DNA of 64,000 nt from Henriciella sp045287255 (GTDB taxonomy: Bacteria > Pseudomonadota > Alphaproteobacteria > Caulobacterales > Hyphomonadaceae). The stretch is from the NCBI RefSeq assembly GCF_045287255.1, contig NZ_CP137142.1, positions 2,232,001-2,296,000 on the forward strand. Direction: 5' to 3'. The translations under genes and the position numbers were made by a program. The notes beneath the pieces are model-generated. The model did not search any database. It was not told where the DNA came from and worked only from the letters and a program-made list of their open reading frames with translations. Below are positions 1-8,504 of the stretch, in pieces; the first letter of the stretch is position 1, and every line of letters starts with the position of its first letter.

Positions 1-457
1 TTTCAGCGTGCGCGCTTGCCTTGTAAGGGCGTACGAACAGCAAATCGATATCCGAGCTCGGCGCGAGGACAGAGCGCCCATAGCCACCCGTCGCATAGAC
101 GGCGAGGCGCTCCCCTTCGGTTGGATTGCGCGCTCGAAAGACATGCGTGGTCGTATAATCGTAGAGGGCGTGCAGCACCTCATCCATGACGGCCGCCAGG
201 AGCCGGGCGGTGTCTAGACCATCAGCCCCCTGCTGCAATCGCTCTTGAGCAATCATCCGCCCACGAAACATCGCTGAATGCAGCTGATCGAGCACGGTCT
301 TGCGCGCATCACTGTGCTCGCCGCCATACATCTGTGCTGCGGTTGTCAGTTTCACGCGCAGCGCGCGGCCATCAATGATACTCGCAATGCGCCACGGACC
401 GGGCTTTCGCCGTGCAGGAATTTTTTTATCAACAAGGGCGGGTTCGAGCTGAGCCAT
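1..457 (-). CDS. glnD: [Protein-PII] uridylyltransferase GlnD, N-terminal part (cut by window edge)
   Basis: GlnD adds and removes UMP on PII proteins in response to glutamine. Only the first ~152 residues are present because the gene runs off the left edge. The reading frame is open from an ATG at 457 to base 1. Near the edge it reads ATGGYGR followed by APSSDIDLLF, the G-G-(12)-D-x-D nucleotidyltransferase signature of the GlnD family. Upstream residues such as LLAAVMDEVLHALYD fit the helical N-terminus. It is divergent from proA with a 77-bp gap. The start is the first in-frame ATG after an upstream out-of-frame ATG; its ribosome site is weak. Identification is confident, the exact start less so. 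Confidence 0.86.
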   Translation of the reverse strand, partial: MAQLEPALVDKKIPARRKPGPWRIASIIDGRALRVKLTTAAQMYGGEHSDARKTVLDQLHSAMFRGRMIAQERLQQGADGLDTARLLAAVMDEVLHALYDYTTTHVFRARNPTEGERLAVYATGGYGRSVLAPSSDIDLLFVRPYKASAHAE

Positions 458-534
458 ATGTCTTTCATAGCGTTATTCCCATGAGTTTGGCTAGCGATCT
501 TGCCGCGGCGCAGCATTTCCGGCACATGGGGGGT

Positions 535-1818
535 ATGGCAGATACAGTATACACTCCAGACGCGCTTGCGCAGTCCATGATCGACATGGGAAACCATGCG
601 CGCAAAGCCTCCGCGACGCTCGCCAAAGCTGGTGAGGCCGGGCGCACGAACGCCATCCGCGCAATGGCACAGGCGCTTGAAGCGGCTGAAGCCGATATTC
701 TCGCGGCAAATGAGCGGGATTTACAGGGCGGCAAGGAAAAAGGCCTCGCCCCGGCCATGATGGATCGACTGGCCCTGACACCAGAGCGCCTGTCCGGTAT
801 TGCTGATGCGCTGCGGCAGGTCGCGGACCTGCCTGACCCTGTCGGTAGCGAAATCGCCCGGTGGACGGTGCCTTCCGGCCTAGACATTGCGCGTGTACGC
901 ACCCCGCTCGGCGTGATCGGGATCATCTACGAAGCCCGCCCGAATGTGACGGCTGACGCTGCTGCACTGTGCATTCGCTCTGGCAATGCTGCGATCCTGC
1001 GTGCCGGGAGTGAAAGCCTGAACTCTGCGATCGCGATTGCCGATGCCCTGCGGACAGGCCTGAAGAATGCTGGCCTGCCTGCTGATGCTGTACAGCTCGT
1101 TCCGACAAAGGATCGCGCCGCTGTTGGTCACATGCTAACCGGTCTGGATGGCCAGCTAGATGTCATTGTACCGCGCGGCGGAAAAAGCCTCGTTGAGCGG
1201 GTTCAGAAAGAAGCGCGCGTCCCCGTCATTGGCCACCTTGAGGGCCTCTGCCATATCTATGTCGATGCGGCGGCTGACCCGCAAAAGGCCGTGGATATTA
1301 CGGTCAACGCTAAAATGCGCCGGACCGGAATTTGCGGGGCTGCGGAAACCCTTCTGATCGACAAAGCCGTCGCTACAGATTTGCTGCCCGTTATTGCCAG
1401 CGCCTTGATCGATGCGGGGTGTTCACTGAAAGGCGATGCCGCCGCACAAGCGCTTGTAGCAACAATGGAAACCGCGAGCGAAGAAGACTGGCGCACCGAA
1501 TACCTTGCTCCGGTCATTTCCGTGCGCGTGGTGGACGGCCCGCAGGGCGCGATTGAGCATATCAGCCAATATGGCACCGGGCACACTGAATGCATCATTA
1601 CGGAAAACGCTGAAACCGCTGAACGTTTCCTATCTGACATTGATGCCGGGATCGTTATGCATAACGCCTCAACCCAATTTGCTGATGGTGGTGAGTTTGG
1701 CATGGGCGCAGAGATTGGCATTGCCACCGGGCGTATCCATGCACGTGGCCCTGTCGGGGCGGAGCAGCTGACAATCTTCAAATATGTCGTACGCGGTACG
1801 GGCCAGACCCGGCCTTAA
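535..1818 (+). CDS. proA: Gamma-glutamyl phosphate reductase
   Basis: ProA reduces gamma-glutamyl phosphate to glutamate semialdehyde with NADPH, the second step of proline synthesis, in the cytoplasm. The chosen product has 427 residues, close to the usual 415-430. Typical motifs are visible: an ALDH-like nucleotide region (GVIGIIYEARPNVT), VPRGGKSLVERV, and the catalytic cysteine in MRRTGICGAAETLL. It ends with GPVGAEQLTIFKYVV, as expected. Starts at 412 and 481 are in frame, but they would add 41 or 18 residues with no family match. The ATG at 535 follows a G-rich run and begins near conserved sequence. No proB is adjacent. Confidence 0.95.
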   Translation: MADTVYTPDALAQSMIDMGNHARKASATLAKAGEAGRTNAIRAMAQALEAAEADILAANERDLQGGKEKGLAPAMMDRLALTPERLSGIADALRQVADLPDPVGSEIARWTVPSGLDIARVRTPLGVIGIIYEARPNVTADAAALCIRSGNAAILRAGSESLNSAIAIADALRTGLKNAGLPADAVQLVPTKDRAAVGHMLTGLDGQLDVIVPRGGKSLVERVQKEARVPVIGHLEGLCHIYVDAAADPQKAVDITVNAKMRRTGICGAAETLLIDKAVATDLLPVIASALIDAGCSLKGDAAAQALVATMETASEEDWRTEYLAPVISVRVVDGPQGAIEHISQYGTGHTECIITENAETAERFLSDIDAGIVMHNASTQFADGGEFGMGAEIGIATGRIHARGPVGAEQLTIFKYVVRGTGQTRP

Positions 1819-1840
1819 CTTACAAGTCCGGAAACTCGAC

Positions 1841-2452
1841 ATGTCCCGTTTACGCGTCGCCCAGCATTTGCCTCCCGCCAGTACGCGGGCACGCATCGGT
1901 CTCTTCGGTGGCAGCTTTAACCCACCGCACGATGGGCATATGCATGTCGCTGAAACCGCATTGAAGCGGCTGGCCCTTGATCAGGTCTGGTGGATCCCGG
2001 CCCGCGGCAATCCGCTAAAGGAAGCCCCAGCAGCCTTTCAGGGGCGTCTTGGCGCTGTACAAATCATGACCCGCAATCATCGCGGGATGCGCGTTAGTGA
2101 CATTGAGGCACATGCCCATCTGACCTACACGATCGACACGGTCCGCCTGTTCCGTGCGCATAGCCCCGGCGCACAATTCGTGTGGATCATGGGCTCGGAC
2201 AGCTTGATGAATTTCCATCACTGGAAAGATTGGCACACACTGGCCCGCACCATCCCGATTGCCGTGATTGCTCGCCCTGGTGCCACACTGGCCGCAAGAT
2301 CAAGCCATTTTGCGAAAGTCTTCAAAGAGGCGCGGCGCCCCCGACGCATGTCAGCTATGCTTGCAGAGCAGAAATCCCCCGCATGGATTTACTTGACCGC
2401 ACCGCTTAATCCAGCGAGTTCGACCGCGATCAGACAAGGACGATCACGATGA
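1841..2452 (+). CDS. nadD: Nicotinate-nucleotide adenylyltransferase
   Basis: NadD adenylates nicotinate mononucleotide to deamido-NAD in NAD synthesis. The 203-residue product begins its fold with IGLFGGSFNPPHDGH, which contains the nucleotidyltransferase H-x-G-H motif. It ends with NPASSTAIR, the family's I-S-S-T-x-I-R phosphate-binding motif. A longer reading frame opens at 1784 inside proA, but the ATG at 1841 lies just after the proA stop and fits the family. The stop overlaps the ATG of the next gene (ATGA), so the two are probably translationally coupled. Confidence 0.94.
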   Translation: MSRLRVAQHLPPASTRARIGLFGGSFNPPHDGHMHVAETALKRLALDQVWWIPARGNPLKEAPAAFQGRLGAVQIMTRNHRGMRVSDIEAHAHLTYTIDTVRLFRAHSPGAQFVWIMGSDSLMNFHHWKDWHTLARTIPIAVIARPGATLAARSSHFAKVFKEARRPRRMSAMLAEQKSPAWIYLTAPLNPASSTAIRQGRSR

Positions 2453-2937
2453 GCAAGCGTCTTCACATTTTCACGACCGGCGGCACGATTGATAAAGTGT
2501 ATTTTGACGCTCTATCGGAGTTCAAGATTGGTGAGCCAGCCATGGATGCCATCCTGCGTGAGGCAAATGTCGGTTTCACCTATGACCTGACCTCGCTGAT
2601 GAAGAAGGACAGCCTTGAGCTGACAGATGCAGATCGAGAAGCCATTCGCGCGGCCGTGAATGCGAGTGATGCCAAGCATATCCTGATCACCCATGGCACT
2701 GACACAATGGCCAAAACCGCTGAAGTGCTCAAAGACATATCTGACAAGACCATTGTCCTGACCGGGGCCATGCAGCCCGCGCGCCTTCGTTCAACCGATG
2801 CGATCTTCAATGTTGGTTTTGCCCTTTCCGCAGCCCAGCTCTGCGCGCCCGGTGTCTATATCGCCATGAATGGCCGCGTGTTTGAGGCAGGCGCTGTTCG
2901 CAAGGATCGCGAAGCCGGAAAATTCGTCGCAGACTGA
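2449..2937 (+). CDS. Short L-asparaginase-domain protein
   Basis: The product is 162 residues, about half a normal type I/II asparaginase (~330). It carries the two catalytic signatures of the N-terminal asparaginase domain: TTGGTID near residue 10 and HGTDTM near residue 82, supplying both catalytic threonines and the Thr-Asp-Lys type residues. The C-terminal domain that completes the active site of classical enzymes is absent. The gene ends in a normal stop with no asparaginase-like continuation in the next 80 bases, so it looks like a stand-alone form rather than a recent truncation. It overlaps nadD by 4 bases. Activity as an amidohydrolase is an inference. Confidence 0.82.
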   Translation: MSKRLHIFTTGGTIDKVYFDALSEFKIGEPAMDAILREANVGFTYDLTSLMKKDSLELTDADREAIRAAVNASDAKHILITHGTDTMAKTAEVLKDISDKTIVLTGAMQPARLRSTDAIFNVGFALSAAQLCAPGVYIAMNGRVFEAGAVRKDREAGKFVAD

Positions 2938-3022
2938 TCGCGCTCGCGCAATAAAGCCGCAGGCAGCGCATCTTGGCACATCGTGGACATGGCTTACCTC
3001 TGTGTGTGAGGATGGCCCAAGT

Positions 3023-4384
3023 ATGAGCGATACGCATGATCCGGAACGCAACCGCCTGTCGGCTCGGCTAGGCCGGACCGTCAAAGTCGGCACTAATCTT
3101 TCCGGCGCTGGTCTGACCTTTGCGGCCAATTCCCTGTTTGGCGGCGATAAAGGCGATGAGCGAATTGCCAAGGCATTGGCCGCTGCGCTTGGTAAATCCA
3201 AAGGGCCGCTGATGAAAGTCGCGCAAATGGTTTCAACCATTCCCGACTTCCTGCCTCCGGAATATGCTGAGCAGCTCAGTCATCTACAGGCGCAAGCCCC
3301 TGCCATGGGCTGGCCCTTCGTGCGTCGACGCATGCGCGCAGAACTCGGCGCAGATTGGCAAAGCAGGTTTACCGAGTTTGGTAAGGAAGCCGCTCATGCT
3401 GCCTCACTCGGACAAGTCCATCGCGCAACCCTGCCCGATGGCCGCGCGGTCGCCTGTAAGCTGCAATACCCGGACATGGCGAGCGCGGTTGAAAGCGATG
3501 TTGGCCAACTCAAAACCCTGCTTGGCCTGTTCAAGCGTCTTGATGGCAGTATCGACCCGACCGAAATGATTGGCGAGATCACTGACCGTCTGCGTGAAGA
3601 ACTCGATTACCAGCGCGAAGCCAAACATATGGCGCTCTATGGGCAACTGCTTGCCCATGAGCCTTATGTCACTGTTCCTGAGCCCATCGCTGACCTCTCA
3701 ACCGATCGCCTGCTGACCATGAGCTGGGTGGAAGGTGAAGGCCTCTCCGCCTATGAAGACGCCCCGCAGGAGGTCCGCAACACAATTGCCCGCAATCTGT
3801 TCTGGACCTGGTGGAAACCATTCACGGGCTATGCCGTGATCCATGGCGATCCGCATCTCGGGAATTATCAGGTCACCCAAGGTGGTGAGAGCCTCAACTT
3901 GCTTGATTTTGGCTGCATCCGCATTTTCCCGGCAAATTTCGTGGCTGGCGTTGTCGATCTCTATCGCGCGGTTCGCGATGATGACTTTGATGCGACCTAC
4001 GCCGCCTATGAGAAATGGGGGTTTGAAAACCTGACCCCGGAATTGGTCGAAGTGCTCAATGTCTGGGCGCGCTTTATCTACGGCCCGATGCATGATGACC
4101 GGGTGCGCAGTGTCGCTGATGGCGTGAAACCGGGCGAATATGGTCGCAAGGAAGCGTTTGAAGTCCGCCGCCTCCTGAAAGAACGTGGCCCGGTGAAAAT
4201 ACCGCGCGAGTTCGTCTTCATGGACCGCGCCGCTATCGGTCTTGGCGCGGCCTATCTACGCCTCGGAGCTAAGCTGAATTTCCACCGCCTGTTCGAAGAC
4301 AGCCTTGAAGGTTTTGACGAAATGGCGCTGGCAGCAAGGCAAGCGGAAGCGCTGAATCGCGCGGGCTTAGTGTTGCAAGCTTAG
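3023..4384 (+). CDS. ABC1/AarF (UbiB-like) atypical kinase
   Basis: This 453-residue protein belongs to the ABC1/ADCK/UbiB atypical kinase family, often linked to ubiquinone synthesis. Visible signatures are KGPLMKVAQ (a variant of the KxGQ motif, with Ala for Gly), AAHAASLGQVHRA (alanine-rich nucleotide loop), AVACKLQYP (ATP-binding lysine), HGDPHLGNYQ (catalytic loop) and LLDFG (metal-binding Asp). No membrane segment like the C-terminal pair of UbiB is obvious, so it is the soluble AarF type. The ATG at 3023 is preferred to the longer frame from 2870 because it follows GAGG and starts at family-like sequence. Confidence 0.88.
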   Translation: MSDTHDPERNRLSARLGRTVKVGTNLSGAGLTFAANSLFGGDKGDERIAKALAAALGKSKGPLMKVAQMVSTIPDFLPPEYAEQLSHLQAQAPAMGWPFVRRRMRAELGADWQSRFTEFGKEAAHAASLGQVHRATLPDGRAVACKLQYPDMASAVESDVGQLKTLLGLFKRLDGSIDPTEMIGEITDRLREELDYQREAKHMALYGQLLAHEPYVTVPEPIADLSTDRLLTMSWVEGEGLSAYEDAPQEVRNTIARNLFWTWWKPFTGYAVIHGDPHLGNYQVTQGGESLNLLDFGCIRIFPANFVAGVVDLYRAVRDDDFDATYAAYEKWGFENLTPELVEVLNVWARFIYGPMHDDRVRSVADGVKPGEYGRKEAFEVRRLLKERGPVKIPREFVFMDRAAIGLGAAYLRLGAKLNFHRLFEDSLEGFDEMALAARQAEALNRAGLVLQA

Positions 4385-4393
4385 GGTCGGGCT

Positions 4394-4819
4394 CTAGGCA
4401 GCGCCTTTGGTGCAGGCACCGCTTCCAAAGTCTTCCTCAACCTCGTCGATCATGCGTCCTACCAGACCCACACCATCCATCAAATCACGGGCGGTCTTGT
4501 CATCCGGGTTGACCATGGCCGGTCGCATCAACTCAATCGCGATATCTTCAACCGGGCGCCCGGTTTCGGTCGCACGCGTCGCCACCGTATCCAGCGTCAA
4601 GGCAACTTTGGCTTGTGTTGCTTCATCCAGCATCTCTATTCGAGCCAGCATGCAGTCACAAAAACTCGCCGGATCACCGCCCATACCGGCAATGTTCTCC
4701 TGCCCCTCTTCATCCTCGGCAATTACCGTACAATCCGCCCGCAGCTCAGCTTTGGGATCACTGCCTGCGCAGGCACCGAGGACTATCACGGCCGCTGCAA
4801 TTGTAATTGTTCGCTTCAT
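4394..4819 (-). CDS. Small putative lipoprotein
   Basis: A 141-residue protein with a lipoprotein signal peptide: positive start MKRT, hydrophobic stretch, then lipobox LGAC with the cysteine at about residue 17. The mature part is acidic and has further cysteines (RADCTV, SFCDCML, SGACTK), which could form disulfides in the periplasm. The ATG at 4819 is chosen because it starts exactly at the signal peptide; an earlier ATG at 4843 would add eight residues in front. No function is recognised. It is convergent with the ABC1 kinase, 9 bases away. Confidence 0.75.
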   Translation of the reverse strand: MKRTITIAAAVIVLGACAGSDPKAELRADCTVIAEDEEGQENIAGMGGDPASFCDCMLARIEMLDEATQAKVALTLDTVATRATETGRPVEDIAIELMRPAMVNPDDKTARDLMDGVGLVGRMIDEVEEDFGSGACTKGAA

Positions 4820-4852
4820 TTCACTCTCCCTCTCCACAGTCATTCACAGCAC

Positions 4853-4883
4853 AAAAAAGGCGCACCTGTCGAGGTGCGCCTTT
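4853..4883 (-). terminator. Rho-independent terminator downstream of nrdB
   Basis: A perfect 12-bp stem (4856-4867 with 4872-4883) closes a 4-base loop GTCG. Read on the minus strand it is followed at once by six T residues (4858-4853, partly in the stem). It lies 30 bases after the nrdB stop, so it should end the nrdB transcript. Confidence 0.85.
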
Positions 4884-4912
4884 CCAAGCAGTATATGTAT
4901 GAGCCAACAGCT

Positions 4913-5950
4913 TTAGGCTTCCTCGCCCATCAGCACCGGCGGACCTCTGCGCTGATCGAACATCGACCAGACCCCATCATCGCCGTGCCAGTTGCCCATG
5001 GTTGCGCCCTTGGAATATTCAGTGGCGCGGGCCTCAAAGAAGTTGGCGTGCTCAACGCCATTCAGGATTTCGGTCAGCCATGGCAGAGGATGCTTCTCGA
5101 TCCCATAGATCGGATCCAGCTTGAGCTGACCCATCCGCCAGTCAGCGATATACCGGATATAGTCTTTGATGTCCTGTGGGGTCATGCCCTCAACTTCACC
5201 AGCCTCGAAGGCGAGATCGATGAATTTGTCTTCCAGCTTCACAACGGTTTCACAGCACTCGCGAATGCGGTTCTTGACCTTCGGCGTCAAAGCCCCTGTT
5301 TCCTCAGCGAACGTGTGGAACAATTTCATCATACCCTCACAATGCAGCGACTCATCGCGAATTGACCAGGTCACGATCTGCCCCATGCCCTTCATCTTGT
5401 TGAAGCGCGGGAAGTTCATCAACATCGCGAATGAGGCAAAGAGTTGTAGCCCCTCAGTGAAGCCACCAAACACGGCCATAGAGGTCAGAATATCCTCTTC
5501 GGTATCGGTGCCGAACTGGCCAAGGTAATCATGCTTGGCCGCCATTTCCTCATACTCCATGAAAGCGGAGAATTCGGAGTCCGGCATACCGATCGTCTCA
5601 AGCAGGAGCGCGTAAGCTGCAATGTGAACGGTTTCCATGTTTGAGAAAGCCGCCAACATCATGCGCACTTCAACCGGCTTAAACAGCGGCATATAGTGTT
5701 CCATATAGTTCGCGCCGACCTCGACATCAGACTGTGTGAAGAACCGGAAAATCTGCGTCAGCAGGTTACGCTCCTTGTCGGTTAGCTTGTTGACCCAGTC
5801 CTTACAGTCCTCGCCCAGTGGCACTTCCTCAGGCAGCCAGTGAACCTGCTGTTGCAGTTTCCAATAGTCATACGCCCACGGATACTTGAACGGTTTGTAC
5901 GACAAACTCGGCGCCAATAATCCGGAAACAGGTTTAATATCGTCAGCCAT
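4913..5950 (-). CDS. nrdB: Ribonucleoside-diphosphate reductase, beta subunit (class Ia)
   Basis: NrdB houses the diiron-tyrosyl radical cofactor that drives ribonucleotide reduction by NrdA. The product has 345 residues. Residues D75, E106, H109 and Y113 have the same spacing as the E. coli ligands D84, E115, H118 and radical Y122 (for example FSNMETVHIAAY). The second ligand set includes DESLHCEGM. There is no N-terminal ATP-cone, unlike some NrdB proteins paired with cone-less NrdA. It is transcribed alone, ending at the terminator at 4853-4883, with NrdR-type boxes upstream. nrdA lies 2.5 kb upstream on the same strand with lpxR-type genes between. Confidence 0.96.
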   Translation of the reverse strand: MADDIKPVSGLLAPSLSYKPFKYPWAYDYWKLQQQVHWLPEEVPLGEDCKDWVNKLTDKERNLLTQIFRFFTQSDVEVGANYMEHYMPLFKPVEVRMMLAAFSNMETVHIAAYALLLETIGMPDSEFSAFMEYEEMAAKHDYLGQFGTDTEEDILTSMAVFGGFTEGLQLFASFAMLMNFPRFNKMKGMGQIVTWSIRDESLHCEGMMKLFHTFAEETGALTPKVKNRIRECCETVVKLEDKFIDLAFEAGEVEGMTPQDIKDYIRYIADWRMGQLKLDPIYGIEKHPLPWLTEILNGVEHANFFEARATEYSKGATMGNWHGDDGVWSMFDQRRGPPVLMGEEA

Positions 5951-5977
5951 TGAACAACCCCTTCAAGCTTTCTGAGA

Positions 5978-6025
5978 ACACAACATATAGTGCCTCATTC
6001 GCCCCGCAGACGCAAGATGTATCCT
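5978..6025 (-). promoter_or_regulatory. Paired NrdR-box-like operator upstream of nrdB
   Basis: The 16-mer at 5978-5993 matches the NrdR consensus (acaCtAtATaTaGtgt) at most positions, with core CATATAGTG. A weaker match at 6010-6025 lies 32 bp away. NrdR boxes usually come in pairs about 31-32 bp apart, which fits. The site is 28-75 bases upstream of the nrdB start, suitable for repression by NrdR-ATP/dATP. The second box is degenerate. Confidence 0.6.
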
Positions 6026-6093
6026 GCCGCATGTGACATGTTTCCATAAAGCATCCACAGGAAAGGTTTTGTTAACCAATCAGGCTGGCCGAC

Positions 6094-7122
6094 TCAGCGC
6101 GCAATAGAGATAGAAACAGCGCCAAACCGCTGTGGTCCGGCCTGCGCCACAAACTCCTCGGTGCGATGCACATAGGTGAACGCGATCTGCACATCATTAT
6201 AGTGCATCGCAATGCCCATTTGGGCATCAGCGACAAAATCCCGTCGATCTTCAACACGTGGCCCATCACGCCAGAGGTTGCCATCAAGGAACATGTCACG
6301 GGCAACCGCGCGCGCTTCCAGACCCGCAAAGACATATCCCCCAATGGCACTTTCAGGATCAAACACGCCTGCACCGGCCAAAGCAGGGCGAATACGCGGT
6401 GGTCCGAAATCAGCGCCGAGATCCCAGCCAATCCGAGCCAATCCGCCGATGGCTGCATAGGTCCGCACATTACCGAGCGTTGCACCGCCATGCAGCGCGT
6501 AATCCGTTTCCAGGCCGAAAGCGAGATCTCGGCCTTCAAACTGGCGCATGCGCTGGGCGATGACCTCAATGCCCGGCTCATCTTTGAGCTGGCTATCCCA
6601 CCCTTGGGGTTCGGTGATGCGGATAATGTCATGCCAGTTCTCTTGCACAAACCGACCCGCGGCTGATGGCCCGACCACGCCCAGATTGACCTGCAAAACA
6701 TCCTGCACCATCTGCCGCTCACTCAACGGGGTTGTCGCGACCGCTGTTGCTGAAAAGTATAGCCATCCGGCATAAGGGCGATCATTTGGGTCCGGTTCCG
6801 GGGTCTCAATATTTTCAGGCGTGAAAATCGCATGTGAGAGCGCAAAGCCTTGCCTGAGCTCTGTCCGCTCAAGATCAAGCAGTGGAATACGCGCCGCCAC
6901 CCAGGCCAACCCTGGCGTCACTCTGTTGGCCGGGGTCACACGTTCTATCCGCAATCCGTTAGAGTAATTGCGATCGGTCCCGCCGAACAGGTCATTCTCT
7001 GAGGTAAGCGACCAAACGCCTTTTTCTGCCTCAAGGTCAGCTTGCGCAGGGACAGTCACCGTCGCTGTTTCCTGCGCAGCGCAAGAAAAAAGGGCCGCGC
7101 CACACGCAGCCCCTGTTATCAC
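6094..7122 (-). CDS. LpxR-family lipid A deacylase-like outer-membrane protein (DUF2219)
   Basis: LpxR removes the 3'-acyloxyacyl chain from lipid A at the outer membrane. This 342-residue product shows the family's N-terminal signature SENDLFGGTDRNYSNGL, which includes the Asn-Asp pair near the LpxR active site. It also has DRPYAGWLY and alternating beta-barrel-like strands ending in an aromatic/hydrophobic C-terminus. The start is taken as GTG at 7122, preceded by AGAGGAA. It gives a plausible signal peptide (MITGAACGAALFSCAAQ). The frame extends upstream, but only into the preceding gene. It follows that gene by 13 bases, so they form an operon. Whether it is catalytically active cannot be seen. 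Confidence 0.82.
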   Translation of the reverse strand: MITGAACGAALFSCAAQETATVTVPAQADLEAEKGVWSLTSENDLFGGTDRNYSNGLRIERVTPANRVTPGLAWVAARIPLLDLERTELRQGFALSHAIFTPENIETPEPDPNDRPYAGWLYFSATAVATTPLSERQMVQDVLQVNLGVVGPSAAGRFVQENWHDIIRITEPQGWDSQLKDEPGIEVIAQRMRQFEGRDLAFGLETDYALHGGATLGNVRTYAAIGGLARIGWDLGADFGPPRIRPALAGAGVFDPESAIGGYVFAGLEARAVARDMFLDGNLWRDGPRVEDRRDFVADAQMGIAMHYNDVQIAFTYVHRTEEFVAQAGPQRFGAVSISIAR

Positions 7123-7135
7123 GATAAGTGTTCCT

Positions 7136-7951
7136 CTAACGCCTGAGCGTAAAGCTGACACCGGCAAAATCCTCTGTCTCGCTCGCGCCCATATTCTGTT
7201 CGCGATATTCCACTTCGCGGCGGATATAACTGAAAGACAGCTGACCACCACCCCGTTGCAGAGAAATTCCGGCCTGCATATCCCCAACTGTGACCTTGTC
7301 GCGAAGGGCCATATCATTCATGGACATGCCAATTGCACCCGTTGCTGCATCTGGCTCCCAAACCAGGGCTTCGCCATCGGCACCCGCAAAGAGATACCAG
7401 CTGCTCTTGGCATCACCTTCACCACGTTTGTCAAAATCCTGACCAATCCGAACCTCACCGCCAACACGACGGGTTGAGAAAGCGCCATCTCGGGTCATGC
7501 TGAACCGCGGTGCAATCCCAACATCAAGACCAAGACCGGTTTGCGCAGACGGTGCTGAAACAGCAATTTCACCCTGAAAAGCACGTTGATCGCGCGGGGC
7601 CTCAAGCAATTGCTCCTGTACGCGATCGGCCGCAAAACTTGTGAGAGCCTTACTCGATCCGGCAGGCACTGGACCAAATGTGACAAGGCCCGGCGCAAAC
7701 GCACTTTGCGTTCCTGCCTGATCCAGTCTTTCCAGACCAGTATGATGGTCAGACTGCGTCCAGACATTTGTCGCATTCAATGACAGTGTTGGCACTTCAG
7801 TCGCATTTGTCAGGGGAAAATCCTGACGAACCTCATAAACCTGCACCGGAGGGCTGACCACTTCCATGGGGCCTGTTTGCACACAGCCCTGACAGGCCAA
7901 TGTCAGCAAAGATGTCGTTACCAAAGCAACCATACGTCTCAAGCCTCTCAT
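7136..7951 (-). CDS. Putative outer-membrane barrel lipoprotein, partner of LpxR-like gene
   Basis: A 271-residue exported protein. The signal peptide MRGLRRMVALVTTSLLTLACQGC offers lipobox-like sites (LTLAC, CQGC). The second half has alternating patterns and ends in FAGVSFTLRR, like a beta-barrel closing strand. Phrases such as GGEVRIGQDFD and SSWYLFAGADGEAL resemble barrel strands of the LpxR/DUF2219 type, but I cannot assign a family with certainty. An AGGGAG ribosome site precedes the ATG at 7951. It is the first gene of a two-gene operon with the LpxR-like gene. Confidence 0.7.
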   Translation of the reverse strand: MRGLRRMVALVTTSLLTLACQGCVQTGPMEVVSPPVQVYEVRQDFPLTNATEVPTLSLNATNVWTQSDHHTGLERLDQAGTQSAFAPGLVTFGPVPAGSSKALTSFAADRVQEQLLEAPRDQRAFQGEIAVSAPSAQTGLGLDVGIAPRFSMTRDGAFSTRRVGGEVRIGQDFDKRGEGDAKSSWYLFAGADGEALVWEPDAATGAIGMSMNDMALRDKVTVGDMQAGISLQRGGGQLSFSYIRREVEYREQNMGASETEDFAGVSFTLRR

Positions 7952-8002
7952 TACGGTAGCTCCCTATCCTCCCGAGTAAGCTTACCGTAGACTGTTACCG
8001 TA
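7951..8002 (-). promoter_or_regulatory. Triple TACGGTAA repeat upstream of the LpxR-like operon
   Basis: TTACGGTA lies at 7951-7958 and its complement TTACCGTA at 7982-7989 and 7995-8002. The last two are direct repeats 13 bp apart, and the last sits in the palindrome GTTACCGTAAC. Placement just upstream of, and overlapping, the start codon suggests an operator for an unknown regulator. The region to 8246 is otherwise AT-rich and holds no gene that I can support. Confidence 0.4.
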
Positions 8003-8246
8003 ACATAAACGTGATACGGCATCGAATCCTTGTTTTATGGCTTTAAGTTAATGCACAAACGAGGCCATTTTGGGGTCAGAACCCGTCATATTTACGCATT
8101 AGCCCGTACTTTTGCTCCTAGGATCAGGTTAACAAGAACAAGTATTTTTTTCATTTTTGGCTTTATTTTACCCGGAAAAATTAGATTTCGGTGCCGTAAG
8201 CTGACGTGAAAAGCCAAAACAACGAGCAGAAAGAGCGCCAAAATCG

Positions 8247-8486
8247 CTATTCTTGTTCTGGAATATAGACCTCGCCATCCAGGTCATCGAGCTTTGTTTG
8301 GAGATGCGCGCGAACATCTTGTACGGCCTGATTGTAGGCTATTGGGGCAAGGTGTTCTAAATAGGCATCGATCAGGCGATCAGCCCGAAAGCTGGAAAGT
8401 GTCTCGTCAAATTCAGTCGTATAAATACGTTGAAGGGACGCCACCATGGCGTCCCTTCTGTCTTTTGAAAGCTCAATCTTCTTCAT
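8247..8486 (-). CDS. DUF2164 family small protein
   Basis: A 79-residue protein. The layout LSKDRRDAMVASLQRIYTTE, then a helical ADRLIDAYLEHLAPIAYNQAVQD, matches the DUF2164 family (conserved L-S-x-x-x-R...G/A-P-x-x-Y-N-Q). Function is unknown. It begins 18 bases after nrdA on the same strand and is probably co-transcribed with it. Confidence 0.8.
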   Translation of the reverse strand: MKKIELSKDRRDAMVASLQRIYTTEFDETLSSFRADRLIDAYLEHLAPIAYNQAVQDVRAHLQTKLDDLDGEVYIPEQE

Positions 8487-8504
8487 GATCGGGCTGAGAT
8501 CAGC

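Noticed and set aside
465..926. Long antisense open frames inside proA (and similar ones inside trbE, asmA, fda)
   Set aside because: They lie within well-identified genes on the other strand and have low-complexity Arg/Ser-rich translations typical of shadows in GC-rich DNA.
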